A stretch of 36,185 bases of DNA from Acetobacteraceae bacterium (GTDB taxonomy: Bacteria > Pseudomonadota > Alphaproteobacteria > Acetobacterales > Acetobacteraceae), in the NCBI GenBank assembly GCA_003164135.1, contig PLSD01000062.1, forward strand, positions 1 to 36,185. The letters run 5' to 3'. Positions 22,547-30,197 of this stretch are shown here, piece by piece. The position numbers were made by a program, and so were the translations under genes. The notes beneath the pieces are model-generated. The model was given only the letters and a program-made list of their open reading frames with translations. It made no database searches and was not told the DNA's origin. Position 1 is the first letter of the stretch, and each line of letters opens with the position of its first letter.

Positions 22547-24253
22547 TCAGCCCTTCTTGGCGAGCGGCCTCAGCTCATCCATCAGCGCCGCCTGTCCGGC
22601 CAAATTCGCCAGCGCCATGCCGCGCGTCATCGCCTGCGCGAAGTCCTCATCATTCAGCTTTAACTTGCTCAGCCGCTCGGCCAAATCCTGCATGTCATGC
22701 GCCGCCTCAAACGCCTCGCGGATCTGCGCGGTCATTCCCGCCAGCGCCCCGGCGGCCTCGCGCGCCATCCGCGCGTCCAGCGCCGCCAGCGTCGCCTTCA
22801 CCTCATCATCGCCGAGCTGCGCCGTCTGCGCGGTGATAAACCGGCCGAACAGCGTGCCCGTGGTCACACCCGCCGTCATCAGCGCCCGCGAATCCGAGCT
22901 GGGGTTGATCTCCGGGTGCGGGTTCGCCTTCGGTGTCAAATCCGCCTTCACCAGCGGATTGCCGTTGGCATCCAGCGCACCCGCCGCCGCCGGCGGCGGC
23001 ATGCCGATCACCACATCATTCGGCCCCGGCACGGTCAGTTGCAGCCGGTCATAAATCTCCGAGGCTTTCACTTTGAAATTCAGCGGCCCCAGATCGGCCA
23101 CGGCGGCAATCACGTCAGAGAGCGGCACCTGCTCCTCCACGCCGATTTTTACGCGCGGATACGCCGTCTGCTCGCCGAACGTGAACGCAATCATCGCCTG
23201 CACGATCTGCCGGTTGATGCTCCCGGCAATCAGCCGTGCGTCAAACTTCTCCACGTCCTGCTCACCGGCGCGGTGCTCCTGGCCCACCGCATGGCCGCCC
23301 GCCACCGCATCGGTCCCGGCCGTGCCGCCCAGCACGAGCTTGCTGGTCTCATAATTCAGCCAGTTCGCCCGCTCGGTAAACAGCTTGGCACCATCATTCG
23401 CGCCCTTGGCCTCGACGAATTCCATCTCCATTGACTTGGGAATAATCGCCGCGAGGTCGCCCGCGATGCCCCGCACCGCGCGCCACAGCGTGCGCTTGTC
23501 GGACTCAGATGCCTCCGGCCCATAGCGGCCCAGCCGCACCGGCAACCCGTAGCCCTGGCAGAACAGCGCCCAGTCTTTCTCGGTAAAGGCCGCGTATATC
23601 CATTTCCAGGCAATCGCCCGCGTCAGCCCGTTGCGCACCGGATTACCGCTTTTCACCGGGTGCTCGTGCAGCAAAAACTTGTGCGCATCCAGCTCATCAA
23701 ACCCGGTATTCGTGCGCAGCCAGATCGTCTTGCCGTCGTTCCAGTTCACCTCAAAGTCGCGCTGGTTGCGCCACGCGATCTCCGCCGGCCTAAAACCCTC
23801 GGGGCGGCAATCCCACATGATCTCGTTCGCCGAATAGCCTTTGCCGATCGCATCCGCCAAACCATAGAACGCGGTTTCCAGCACATCGGTTTCCAGCCAT
23901 TCGCGCACGTAATCGGCATGGCGCTCGCCGTCCTTCACGCTCTTGGCCGCCTCCACCGTCACGGGCAGCAGCGTCACCTGGCGTTTGCGCTTGCTCAGCA
24001 CCGCGAGGTAATGCGTGAACAGCTCCTCGATCTGCTCGGCCAGAATAAACCAGTCGCGCGTGCTGCCATTATCCGCCGCCCGGATAATCGCCCCCAGCCG
24101 CCTCGGCTCGATGTCGAACCCGATATTCCCGACAAACGGTGCCCGCACCGAAAAGCTGCTCGGCGCCGCGATCTCGCTCTTCAGCAGCGCGATATCGGCC
24201 CGGCTGATCGGGTTGCCGAACTGGTCGATCACCGGCTTGTAATCATCCGCCAT
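22547..24253 (-). CDS. Portal protein, Mu gp29 family (DUF935)
   Basis: 568 aa from the ATG at 24253. The dodecameric portal through which DNA is pumped. Features: KPVIDQFGNPISRADIALLK, RRLGAIIRAADNGSTRDWFI, EMLTHY-type helix (LFTHYLAVLSKRKRQVTLLP), then GKGYSANEIMWDC, GLTRAIAWKWIYAAFTEKDW with FCQGYGLPVRLGRYG, and FGEQTAYPRV. It overlaps the preceding small gene by 11 nt. Upstream of the MuF-like gene as in Mu. Confidence 0.93.
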   Translation of the reverse strand: MADDYKPVIDQFGNPISRADIALLKSEIAAPSSFSVRAPFVGNIGFDIEPRRLGAIIRAADNGSTRDWFILAEQIEELFTHYLAVLSKRKRQVTLLPVTVEAAKSVKDGERHADYVREWLETDVLETAFYGLADAIGKGYSANEIMWDCRPEGFRPAEIAWRNQRDFEVNWNDGKTIWLRTNTGFDELDAHKFLLHEHPVKSGNPVRNGLTRAIAWKWIYAAFTEKDWALFCQGYGLPVRLGRYGPEASESDKRTLWRAVRGIAGDLAAIIPKSMEMEFVEAKGANDGAKLFTERANWLNYETSKLVLGGTAGTDAVAGGHAVGQEHRAGEQDVEKFDARLIAGSINRQIVQAMIAFTFGEQTAYPRVKIGVEEQVPLSDVIAAVADLGPLNFKVKASEIYDRLQLTVPGPNDVVIGMPPPAAAGALDANGNPLVKADLTPKANPHPEINPSSDSRALMTAGVTTGTLFGRFITAQTAQLGDDEVKATLAALDARMAREAAGALAGMTAQIREAFEAAHDMQDLAERLSKLKLNDEDFAQAMTRGMALANLAGQAALMDELRPLAKKG

Positions 24254-24458
24254 GTTTCTGCTCCTGCACGCGCATCCCGGCGAGGCGCTTGTCAATCTCG
24301 GCATTCACGCCATTCAGCCACGCCTGCGCCGCGTTCACCGCCGTGGTCCAGTTCGCCAGGCCGTCCTGATACTCCGCGATCTGCCGCGACGCCGTCGCCG
24401 CCGTCAGCTCCTCGCTCAGCTCGCCAAAGGTCATTTCGCTCAGCGGTTTTTGGTTCAT
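24243..24458 (-). CDS. Small hypothetical phage protein
   Basis: 71 aa from the ATG at 24458, which overlaps the previous stop by 4 nt. Predominantly helical: LSEMTFGELSEELTAATASR, then EYQDGLANWTTAVNAAQAWL and GVNAEIDKRLAGMRVQEQ. A short coiled-coil is likely. It lies between large terminase and portal, where Mu-like phages often carry accessory proteins of unknown function. Confidence 0.7.
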   Translation of the reverse strand: MNQKPLSEMTFGELSEELTAATASRQIAEYQDGLANWTTAVNAAQAWLNGVNAEIDKRLAGMRVQEQKHGG

Positions 24459-24616
24459 GCAATCCCTTCCTTCAGCCGCTCTACAATCCTGATGCACTCG
24501 GCCTCGGTCTTCCGGGCTTCCAGCATTACCCATTTGCCGCGATGATTTTTGATGCGCACCTGCCATGGATAGTTCAGGTGCGGCTTGTGCTCGATGCGCG
24601 GCGGCTCCCGGTCCAT
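24455..24616 (-). CDS. Small hypothetical phage protein
   Basis: 53 aa from the ATG at 24616, which shares one base with the preceding stop (TGATG). The compact sequence reads NYPWQVRIKNHRGKWVMLEA, then a helix ECIRIVERLKEGI. A beta-beta-alpha-like small domain is possible. Unrecognised, but supported by coupling to both neighbours. Confidence 0.65.
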   Translation of the reverse strand: MDREPPRIEHKPHLNYPWQVRIKNHRGKWVMLEARKTEAECIRIVERLKEGIA

Positions 24617-24918
24617 CACTGCTTCTCCATCTCTTGCACAATCGGGTCTTGCGGCGGCAGCTTTGGCGCCAGATGCGCTGGCAACCGCCGCCGGAACTTC
24701 CACGCCAAATCCTTAATCCGCTGCACCTGGTCGTCCGCCGGCATCTGGTGCAGCACGTTCAGCCGCATATCCATCGCCTCGATAAACCGCCCCTCAGGGC
24801 TGCCTGAAGGCAGTTTCAGCGTCAGCATTTTCTCCACGGTAATGCCGAGCATTTTAATGATCGAGCCATTCACCCGCGCCGCATCCTCGGCATCAGACTC
24901 CGGCAATTCAAAGGCCAT
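24616..24918 (-). CDS. Hypothetical helical protein downstream of terminase
   Basis: 100 aa, ATG at 24918, overlapping the large terminase stop by 11 nt. All-helical, charged: ESDAEDAARVNGSIIKMLGI, LNVLHQMPADDQVQRIKDLA and WKFRRRLPAHLAPKLPPQ. No family recognised. A packaging accessory role is only inferred from position. Confidence 0.7.
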   Translation of the reverse strand: MAFELPESDAEDAARVNGSIIKMLGITVEKMLTLKLPSGSPEGRFIEAMDMRLNVLHQMPADDQVQRIKDLAWKFRRRLPAHLAPKLPPQDPIVQEMEKQ

Positions 24919-26509
24919 CGTAAACCCTCCGCGTCATGTTCGGCATAAAGCCGCCGTCGTTGCGCTCATCCTCTCGCTGCGCCTGGTCGGCCGCTTCCGC
25001 CGTCACGTAAAAATCATCACCTCCGGCATGCGCCGGAGCCCGCGCCGGCGCGCCCTCGTAGCCATAAAGCTCCGGCTCCGCCCGGCTCGCCGCCACTGCC
25101 AGCGCGCTCGCCACCGCGCTATCGCCGTGCCGTTTCTTCCCTTTCTGTCCGGTACGCTCGTCGGGCACGCGGCCCACGCCGCGCACCAGCTTCACCAGCC
25201 GGTGATCATCGCGGATCTCCGAATCCTGCGGGATCACGATGTTCCCGTCATCAAAAGCCGATTTCCATTTCGGCATATTTTCCCGGTACCACGGCTCGCT
25301 CAGCATCACGGCCTCGATGCGCTCTCCAAACCGCTGCATGGTAACCTCGGCCAAATATCCGCCATTGCCGCCCGCATCGAATTTCCCGGCGCGAAACAGC
25401 GGCAGCCGATCAATGATATAAATCACGATCTGTTTCTGTGCCTCATAAGGCACGTTGCGCATCTCCAGCACAAAGGGTGTGCGCAGTATCAGATCACGGC
25501 CAATCGAAAGCGGCCAAAACACCGAAAGGTCCCGGCTGCGCGCAAAATCCTGCCCGAACGCATGTGGCAATTTTGGGTTAAGCGTCCCCAGCACCGGCTT
25601 CAGTTCTTCCTCGCAAAAATCCTTGATCTCGGCGATGCGCAGATGCTCGGCCAGCATTTTAAAGTCATCCGGCTTATTCAGCCGAATCACCGGAATAGGC
25701 GGCTCCTTCTGCATCCGGGCTTCGATCACGGCGGCGGAGAGATAGGTGCCCGATCCAGCACTCGGAATGCAAAAAAGCTCTTCATCGGCATCGTCACCAT
25801 ACTCGGCAACCGTCTGCGCCCGCCATTCAGCCTCGGCTTCCGGCGACCACTCCTTTCCCAGCTTCAGGAATATCCGCTTAACCAGGCCGTCGGCAATCGC
25901 ATCATCCAGCGTGGTGCGCAGCAGATTGTACGGCTTCTTGCCCGCGTGAATATCTTGGATCAGCGCATTGAACGGGTTGGTATCGCCCTTGTGGGTCGAG
26001 ATAATAATCACCCGGCCGCCCCACATACGGTGCGCCAGCGCTGCTTTCAGCACAGCATCCAAATCGTCGTGGAATGCCGCTTCGTCGATAATCACTAGGC
26101 CCTGCTTACCGCGCAGGGATCGAGGCGCCGATGACAGCGCCATGATCTCGAAGCCGGACGCAAACTTGATCCGGAAGCAGAGAATTTCCTTGTCCGGCTG
26201 CTCCGGGTCATTAAAAAAGCTCTCGTCGAACTGGGCGGCGGCAGGCTCAATCGCCTTGGCGAAGTCCCCGCAGTAGCCAATAAACTCGCGGGTCATGTCC
26301 TTCTCGTAACCCATATACAGGACATCCATGCCGCCGGCGACCGCCTTGGCGGCCGCCGTCAATGCCGCGACGGCAGCCATGGCCCAGGAATAGCCCGTTC
26401 GCCGGCTCTTCTCCGCAACCGTCACGCCATAAGCGCCGGCCGAGGCCATCAACCGCTGCTGATACAGCAGAAACACATCCGGCAGATTGAGGGCGAGATT
26501 ATGCTCCAA
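24908..26509 (-). CDS. Large terminase subunit (ATPase-nuclease), Mu gp28 family
   Basis: 533 aa. DNA-packaging motor. Walker A-like EKSRRTGYSW (33-42), Walker B GLVIIDEA (137-144), coupling motif IIISTHKGD (168-176). The C-terminal RNase H-fold nuclease shows the acidic residues D321 (GQDFARSRD), D378 (FDAGGNG) and D463 (RHGDSAVA). The start is a TTG at 26509 with GAGG 7 nt upstream, and it overlaps the Rmf-like gene by 11 nt. Confidence 0.94.
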   Translation of the reverse strand: MEHNLALNLPDVFLLYQQRLMASAGAYGVTVAEKSRRTGYSWAMAAVAALTAAAKAVAGGMDVLYMGYEKDMTREFIGYCGDFAKAIEPAAAQFDESFFNDPEQPDKEILCFRIKFASGFEIMALSSAPRSLRGKQGLVIIDEAAFHDDLDAVLKAALAHRMWGGRVIIISTHKGDTNPFNALIQDIHAGKKPYNLLRTTLDDAIADGLVKRIFLKLGKEWSPEAEAEWRAQTVAEYGDDADEELFCIPSAGSGTYLSAAVIEARMQKEPPIPVIRLNKPDDFKMLAEHLRIAEIKDFCEEELKPVLGTLNPKLPHAFGQDFARSRDLSVFWPLSIGRDLILRTPFVLEMRNVPYEAQKQIVIYIIDRLPLFRAGKFDAGGNGGYLAEVTMQRFGERIEAVMLSEPWYRENMPKWKSAFDDGNIVIPQDSEIRDDHRLVKLVRGVGRVPDERTGQKGKKRHGDSAVASALAVAASRAEPELYGYEGAPARAPAHAGGDDFYVTAEAADQAQREDERNDGGFMPNMTRRVYDGL

Positions 26510-26690
26510 TGTAAGACCTCGCCTCTAGCCAGCCCTGGTCCCACTGCAAAAAGCACGGGCTGCGCGGCGGAAACGGATTCTGCCCGCGCAGTTTCCCGCC
26601 CACGTAATCCTCGAACCCATCATCCTCCGCCCAGCGCAACGCATCGCACGGAACGGGTATCAACACCGACTTTTTCGCGCACGGGGTCAT
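26499..26690 (-). CDS. Small Rmf/CrpP-like protein
   Basis: 63 aa from the ATG at 26690, overlapping the GcrA-like stop by 4 nt. The C-terminal two-thirds (DDGFEDYVGGKLRGQNPF, then a conserved W-x3-GW-x2-A: WDQGWLEA) fits the fold of ribosome modulation factor and CrpP-type proteins. Rmf binds ribosomes in stationary phase, while CrpP-family members from phages and plasmids have varied proposed roles. Basic and aromatic residues are kept. The function here is unknown. Confidence 0.65.
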   Translation of the reverse strand: MTPCAKKSVLIPVPCDALRWAEDDGFEDYVGGKLRGQNPFPPRSPCFLQWDQGWLEARSYIGA

Positions 26691-27160
26691 GCCGCTTCTC
26701 CCTGGTCGCGCTTGTTCACGTAGGCAATCGCGGCATGTTCCTGGCAATAAGGCCGCCCCGGCAGGCTCGGCAGATCGCAATACCGGAAGCTGGGCTTACC
26801 CGGAGTGCCGATCGGCCAGCAGCATGGTTCGCTCGTGCGCACCCGCGCAATCGTCACTGGCTCCGCTATGGCACTCTTCATTTCCTCGGCGGATGCAATC
26901 GGTGCCAGCGTCGTTCGGCGCCCGCGCACTTCGGCCCGGTTCCGCTCGCGCTTCTCCAAATCTTGCCTGGGCGCATCGCTGCGCTTAATCGGCGATGGCC
27001 GGCCTGGCAGGCCGATCCGGTGTGCTTTCCCGATGACGGCATCTTTTGTCATCCGCAGCTCTTTTGCGATGGCCGCCGTCGAAAGCTCAGTCATCCACAA
27101 GCTGCGCAATTCCCCAAGCTGCGTGTCGTTCCACTCATTCTGGCAAGCGAACCGGCTCAT
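26687..27160 (-). CDS. GcrA-family cell cycle regulator homologue
   Basis: 157 aa from the ATG at 27160 (TGATG coupling with the small terminase; a GTG at 27163 is possible). The N-terminal domain WNDTQLGELRSLWMTELSTA with AAIAKELRMTKDAVIGKAHRI (about 8-50) is the GcrA DNA-binding helix-turn-helix. The C-terminal part CCWPIGTPGKPSFRYC and PGRPYCQEHAAIAY matches the conserved GcrA sigma-factor-interacting domain. In Caulobacter, GcrA binds RNA polymerase-sigma70 and activates promoters carrying GANTC methylated by CcrM. Its linker is about 55 residues, Arg-rich. It sits inside the packaging operon. Confidence 0.85.
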   Translation of the reverse strand: MSRFACQNEWNDTQLGELRSLWMTELSTAAIAKELRMTKDAVIGKAHRIGLPGRPSPIKRSDAPRQDLEKRERNRAEVRGRRTTLAPIASAEEMKSAIAEPVTIARVRTSEPCCWPIGTPGKPSFRYCDLPSLPGRPYCQEHAAIAYVNKRDQGEAA

Positions 27161-27732
27161 CACTTCACCCCAAAAATTTTCGCTTTAATCGTTTCCACGG
27201 TATCCTTCGAAAGCCCGGCGTCCTTCGCTACGTCCTCAACCGCCCGCGCGCTCTCTTGCCGCGCCTTGTTCGCCGCGCGCTCCTCCGCTAGCCGCAAAAA
27301 TTCCACGTTGCTTTTGCTGGCCTTGCCGAGATGATCCAGCGCCTTCGCCAACATCATCACCCCCTCGGGGTTACCCAGCATCGCCTGCTTGCCGTCCGCG
27401 TCCACATCGCCGCCGTCCAGATAGTTCATGAACAGCTCATTCACGGTGCCGTGCAGCAGTTCGATATTTAAGCGAGCCGTCTTGCTCTCCGGCGCATCGC
27501 CCATCTCCCGCACCAGCGCCTCGGTCACCACGCGCGAAGTCCGCAATTTCTCGGCGACCTTGTCGAAGCCTTTAATGTGCCGCCCCAGCGCCGAGCGCGA
27601 CACCGCGATCTGGCTGCGCATATCCGCCAGATGCGCGAGTATCTGGTCAATCGTATGGCCTTCGCCACGCAACCGCCCGATCTCCACGCGGATCTCCGCG
27701 GGCAGTTTATCGATGGAGCTGGGCCGTGCCAC
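27160..27732 (-). CDS. Small terminase subunit-like protein, Mu gp27 family (DUF3486)
   Basis: 190 aa, GTG start at 27732. Family signature: SIDKLPAEIRVEIGRLRGEG, a helix-turn-helix (TIDQILAHLADM then VSRSALGRHIKGFDK), LGNPEGVMMLAKALDHLGKA. DNA recognition for packaging initiation is the accepted role. It follows a 75-nt gap that holds an inverted-repeat element. Confidence 0.92.
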   Translation of the reverse strand: MARPSSIDKLPAEIRVEIGRLRGEGHTIDQILAHLADMRSQIAVSRSALGRHIKGFDKVAEKLRTSRVVTEALVREMGDAPESKTARLNIELLHGTVNELFMNYLDGGDVDADGKQAMLGNPEGVMMLAKALDHLGKASKSNVEFLRLAEERAANKARQESARAVEDVAKDAGLSKDTVETIKAKIFGVK

Positions 27733-27803
27733 TAGATCAACACCGCGTGGAGTGACGGCGCGAAGCGGCGGAGCGGAGCGGTAAAGTTGATCGGGTAAAA
27801 CAT
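27732..27803 (-). CDS. Possible 23-aa leader peptide filling the gap before gp27
   Basis: ATG at 27803 to the TAG at 27734-27732, whose last base is shared with the GTG of the next gene (TAGTGG). Peptide: MFYPINFTAPLRRFAPSLHA then VLI, hydrophobic and basic. No clear ribosome-binding site, and its DNA coincides with an inverted repeat. This may be chance. Confidence 0.2.
   Translation of the reverse strand: MFYPINFTAPLRRFAPSLHAVLI
27735..27792. repeat. 58-bp imperfect inverted-repeat element in the gap before gp27
   Basis: The ends are GATCAAC (27735-27741) and GTTGATC (27786-27792), and the next inner bases ACCGC and GCGGT also pair, with a 3-nt bulge (AAA). The core is GC-rich. It can form a long hairpin in mRNA and looks like a small mobile palindromic element or a regulatory structure. 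Confidence 0.6.
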
Positions 27804-27807
27804 AGCT

Positions 27808-28107
27808 CTATCCCGGCTCACGCCGTGCCACGCCGGGGTAAACGCGGCCCTGCGCCACCTCCTGCCCGGCGGTCAGCAAATGCGCGATCCAAATCTCCCC
27901 GCTGTTCGCGGGCATCTTTTCCAGCCGCACCAGGCTGTGCTCGGTCAGGTACAACAGATCAGAGCGGATCAGGTCCCGGCTCGGCGCATGGCCAAACTGC
28001 TCGGTCACCTGTTTCAGCACCGTCTCATTGGCGTGGTAGCCGCTCTCATCGAGCGAGCGGAGGATAATCAGCCGCCGGTCCTCGGCGTGGATTTGTGCGA
28101 GACTCAT
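27808..28107 (-). CDS. Small winged-helix phage protein, VpaChn25_0724 family (Mu gp26-like position)
   Basis: 99 aa from the ATG at 28107, which shares one base with the preceding stop. Pattern of the family: IHAEDRRLIILRSLDESGYH, then ANETVLKQVTEQFGHAPSRD with IRSDLLYLTEHSLVRLE, then a terminal strand and AQGRVYPGV. A wHTH-like fold is likely. Role in Mu-like phages unknown. Confidence 0.85.
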   Translation of the reverse strand: MSLAQIHAEDRRLIILRSLDESGYHANETVLKQVTEQFGHAPSRDLIRSDLLYLTEHSLVRLEKMPANSGEIWIAHLLTAGQEVAQGRVYPGVARREPG

Positions 28108-28469
28108 CAATTTTTCCCTGCCTGGTTAAGCGCGTGCTGGTTCAGCAGCCTGGTCTGGTGTGCCAGCGCCTGGATGCTGTCGTGCAGCCCCGGAAGTTCA
28201 CCCAGCAGCCGCGCATTCTGCACCGCCAGCTCCTGCATTTTTCCCTTCAAATTATCGGCGTCCTTGTTGGTGAACAGCCCGGCCATCGCCGTCTCGATCT
28301 GGTCGATCTTGTCATCGATCTCCCCGACCTTGCCTTCCAGCACGCTATGCTCCGCCCGCGTCACGAATTTTGCCTGCATGCGGTACATGACCCCAGCAAA
28401 CGTGAGGTTGAGGAGAATAAGGATGACCCCAAAAACCTCGGCAGCGGCTTGCCAGTCTTGCGCATTCAT
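28107..28469 (-). CDS. DUF2730-family membrane/coiled-coil protein
   Basis: 120 aa, ATG at 28469. One N-terminal transmembrane segment (VFGVILILLNLTFAGVMYRM, about 12-31) followed by a long coiled coil (VLEGKVGEIDDKIDQIETAM and ADNLKGKMQELAVQNARLL). DUF2730 is a regular component of Mu-like genomes after the lysis genes. Function unknown. Confidence 0.85.
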   Translation of the reverse strand: MNAQDWQAAAEVFGVILILLNLTFAGVMYRMQAKFVTRAEHSVLEGKVGEIDDKIDQIETAMAGLFTNKDADNLKGKMQELAVQNARLLGELPGLHDSIQALAHQTRLLNQHALNQAGKN

Positions 28470-28472
28470 CGG

Positions 28473-28802
28473 CTACTTCGCAGCCACCGGCACCGGCGGC
28501 GCGGAAGTCTCGATATGCGCAATCGCCGCCACATCCTGCGAGCAATCCGCCCACGCCTCATGCAGCCGCACGATGTAATCAGCCACCGCGCTCTGCTGGC
28601 TCCAGTCGCCCAGTGCTGGCGAACCCTCGCAACTCAGCAACCCGGCCGGCAGACTCACCCGGTCAACCTGTATCCGCGTCTGCACCAACGGCGGCGGCGC
28701 ACCGGCGCAGCCGGAAAGTGTCAGCGCAATCAACCCGGCCAGCACCACAAGCTGCACGCCCACCAGCGTGAGCCGCCCAAAACCCTTCATCCCGCGCCTC
28801 AT
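28473..28802 (-). CDS. Rz1-like outer-membrane spanin lipoprotein
   Basis: 109 aa. The N-terminal signal (LVGVQLVVLAGLIALTLSGC) ends in a lipobox L-S-G-C with the lipidated Cys at 32, followed by APPPLV. It then carries the region LSCEGSPALGDWSQQSAVAD typical of Mu-type Rz1 partners. The ATG overlaps the Rz-like stop by 4 nt. Together they would fuse inner and outer membranes at lysis. Confidence 0.8.
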   Translation of the reverse strand: MRRGMKGFGRLTLVGVQLVVLAGLIALTLSGCAGAPPPLVQTRIQVDRVSLPAGLLSCEGSPALGDWSQQSAVADYIVRLHEAWADCSQDVAAIAHIETSAPPVPVAAK

Positions 28803-29185
28803 TTTCCAGCCCCCGCCAAATATGCCCGCGCCGCCAGCAACACCGGGGCCGAGGGCGCATCCTGTCCCGCCTGCGCTGCTTGCGCGTCCTGCGCCGCCAG
28901 TTGCGTCTCGGTGGCGCTCCGCGCGCCCTGCCGCTCCGCCATCCGCGCCGTCAGCGCATCGGCCTGCAGCGTGGCGATCTCCGTATGGAAGTCCGCGGCT
29001 TTCTTGTTCCAGTCCGCCGTCACGCTGGCATCCAGCGTCTGCTGTTGCGCCAGCGCCAGTTTTTCAGTCTGGATCGTGCCCAAATCCAAACGGTGCGCCG
29101 CATAGCCGCCCAGCCCGAGCGCGATCAGCGCCACGGCAGCATAGGGGCCAAGCTTAAGCAGAAGGCTGATCAGGAATGGCGGCAT
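28799..29185 (-). CDS. Rz-like inner-membrane spanin
   Basis: 128 aa. One N-terminal transmembrane helix (LGPYAAVALIALGLGGYAAH, about 12-31) and a long periplasmic coiled coil (TEKLALAQQQTLDASVTADW then KAADFHTEIATLQADALTAR). This is the i-spanin layout, directly upstream of the lipoprotein partner. ATG at 29185 overlaps the previous gene by 32 nt. Confidence 0.8.
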   Translation of the reverse strand: MPPFLISLLLKLGPYAAVALIALGLGGYAAHRLDLGTIQTEKLALAQQQTLDASVTADWNKKAADFHTEIATLQADALTARMAERQGARSATETQLAAQDAQAAQAGQDAPSAPVLLAARAYLAGAGK

Positions 29186-29408
29186 TGTCTTTTCCTTTCT
29201 GGAACCGGGACCGCAAAGTCAGAGCACCACATGAGCCGGTGGAGAATGTGGCGGCAGCGCCAGCGAACGCCCAAGGGTCGAACGCCACACCCCGCACCAC
29301 GACAACAAAAATCGTCAGGCCAACGAGCGTCAGCCCGAAAATGATCGAGAGTGCAGGCTGCTCATCGAGCTTGCCGTTATCACCCTCGATCAATTCAGAC
29401 AGACGCAT
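29154..29408 (-). CDS. Holin-like small membrane protein
   Basis: 84 aa, ATG at 29408. Two hydrophobic segments (ALSIIFGLTLVGLTIFVVVV, about 19-38; WAFAGAAATFSTGSCGALTL, about 46-65) and a charged C-terminus (RSRFQKGKD). This is the general look of a class II holin, and its place in the lysis cassette supports it. It is not a strong family match. Confidence 0.65.
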   Translation of the reverse strand: MRLSELIEGDNGKLDEQPALSIIFGLTLVGLTIFVVVVRGVAFDPWAFAGAAATFSTGSCGALTLRSRFQKGKDNAAIPDQPSA

Positions 29409-29427
29409 GGCCTCGAACCCTCGCGCG

Positions 29428-29601
29428 TTAGAGGAAGTGAACCACCAACAGCATCAACAGCGCCCCGGCCACGGCGGAGCCGATCGCGGTTGCTTTCGGG
29501 TTTCGCTCAAAAAAGCCAACCTCTTTCGTCACGGTGGCATTCACATCGGTTTTCAAAGCATTCGCGGCGTCAGTTGCCGCAGTCTGGATCGGATCAGTCA
29601 T
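29428..29601 (-). CDS. Small single-span membrane protein of the lysis cassette
   Basis: 57 aa from the ATG at 29601, which overlaps the preceding stop by 4 nt. Soluble helical N-terminus (DPIQTAATDAANALKTDVNA), then a C-terminal transmembrane helix (AIGSAVAGALLMLLVVHFL). The layout could suit a holin, an antiholin or a tail-anchored regulator. Confidence 0.7.
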   Translation of the reverse strand: MTDPIQTAATDAANALKTDVNATVTKEVGFFERNPKATAIGSAVAGALLMLLVVHFL

Positions 29602-30197
29602 AGGAAGCTCCATCCGGCGCTATGATGAATAATCAGCATGAGCGCGGCGCCGATCAGCGCGCCCACGAATACCTCCCCCCAGGATTGCCCCTGCGCGAAA
29701 TTCTTGACGGTCGGAAAATTCAACCGGGCCAGCAGGTAGCAGGGCGCAAAGCCAAGCCCAGCAAAAAGCAGGACTATACCGGCATCATAATCACCCACTA
29801 AACCCATCAGCAGCGCCAGCGGTGCCATGCACACCATGCCGGCCTGCGCCATCCCGAACAGATCATATTCAACCTGCCCAGGCCGCAGCCCAAGCGACCA
29901 CGGCAGCCAGCGCATCCAATATTGCGGCTTTTCCGTCAGCAGCGCCACGGACTCCGTACCCATTTGCTGGAACTCTTCCCAGCCGGTCAGCGCCAGCCCG
30001 GCCCAGATCGCCAGACCCATCGGCACGCACCATAAGCCGATCAGCAATCCCAGCGGCGCCGTCATCAACAGCCCACAGGCCGCGCGCGTCCATTGCGTGC
30101 CGATATTAATCCCGGTGAGCGTCGCAAACGCCCCGCCGCGCAGCCGCCACATCACGGCAGCAAAAACCACGAACAGCACAGCAAAAATCCCGCTCAT
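29598..30197 (-). CDS. Polytopic membrane protein of the lysis cassette
   Basis: 199 aa, ATG at 30197 overlapping the lysozyme stop by 4 nt. About five hydrophobic segments: 2-17, 40-72 (likely two), 115-135, 138-157 and 176-190. Contains conserved-looking WRLRGG (17-22) and a Trp-rich loop (YWMRWLPWSLGLRPGQ). Unknown family. Membrane proteins of this type occur next to lysozymes in alphaproteobacterial Mu-like phages. Confidence 0.7.
   Translation of the reverse strand: MSGIFAVLFVVFAAVMWRLRGGAFATLTGINIGTQWTRAACGLLMTAPLGLLIGLWCVPMGLAIWAGLALTGWEEFQQMGTESVALLTEKPQYWMRWLPWSLGLRPGQVEYDLFGMAQAGMVCMAPLALLMGLVGDYDAGIVLLFAGLGFAPCYLLARLNFPTVKNFAQGQSWGEVFVGALIGAALMLIIHHSAGWSFL

Noticed and set aside
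22547..24304. Longer N-terminus of the portal gene starting at 24304
   Set aside because: The extra 17 residues would lie inside the upstream coupled gene and do not resemble the family start. The ATG at 24253 is preferred.
23660..26098. Plus-strand open frame of about 812 codons
   Set aside because: It lies antisense to the large terminase and portal genes, both strongly supported by motifs. Its composition (Arg, His and Pro rich) is that of a mirror frame in GC-rich DNA.
27160..27163. Toxin-antitoxin pair formed by the GcrA-like and Rmf-like genes
   Set aside because: Neither has toxin or antitoxin features, and both are spliced into a continuous packaging operon by start/stop overlaps.
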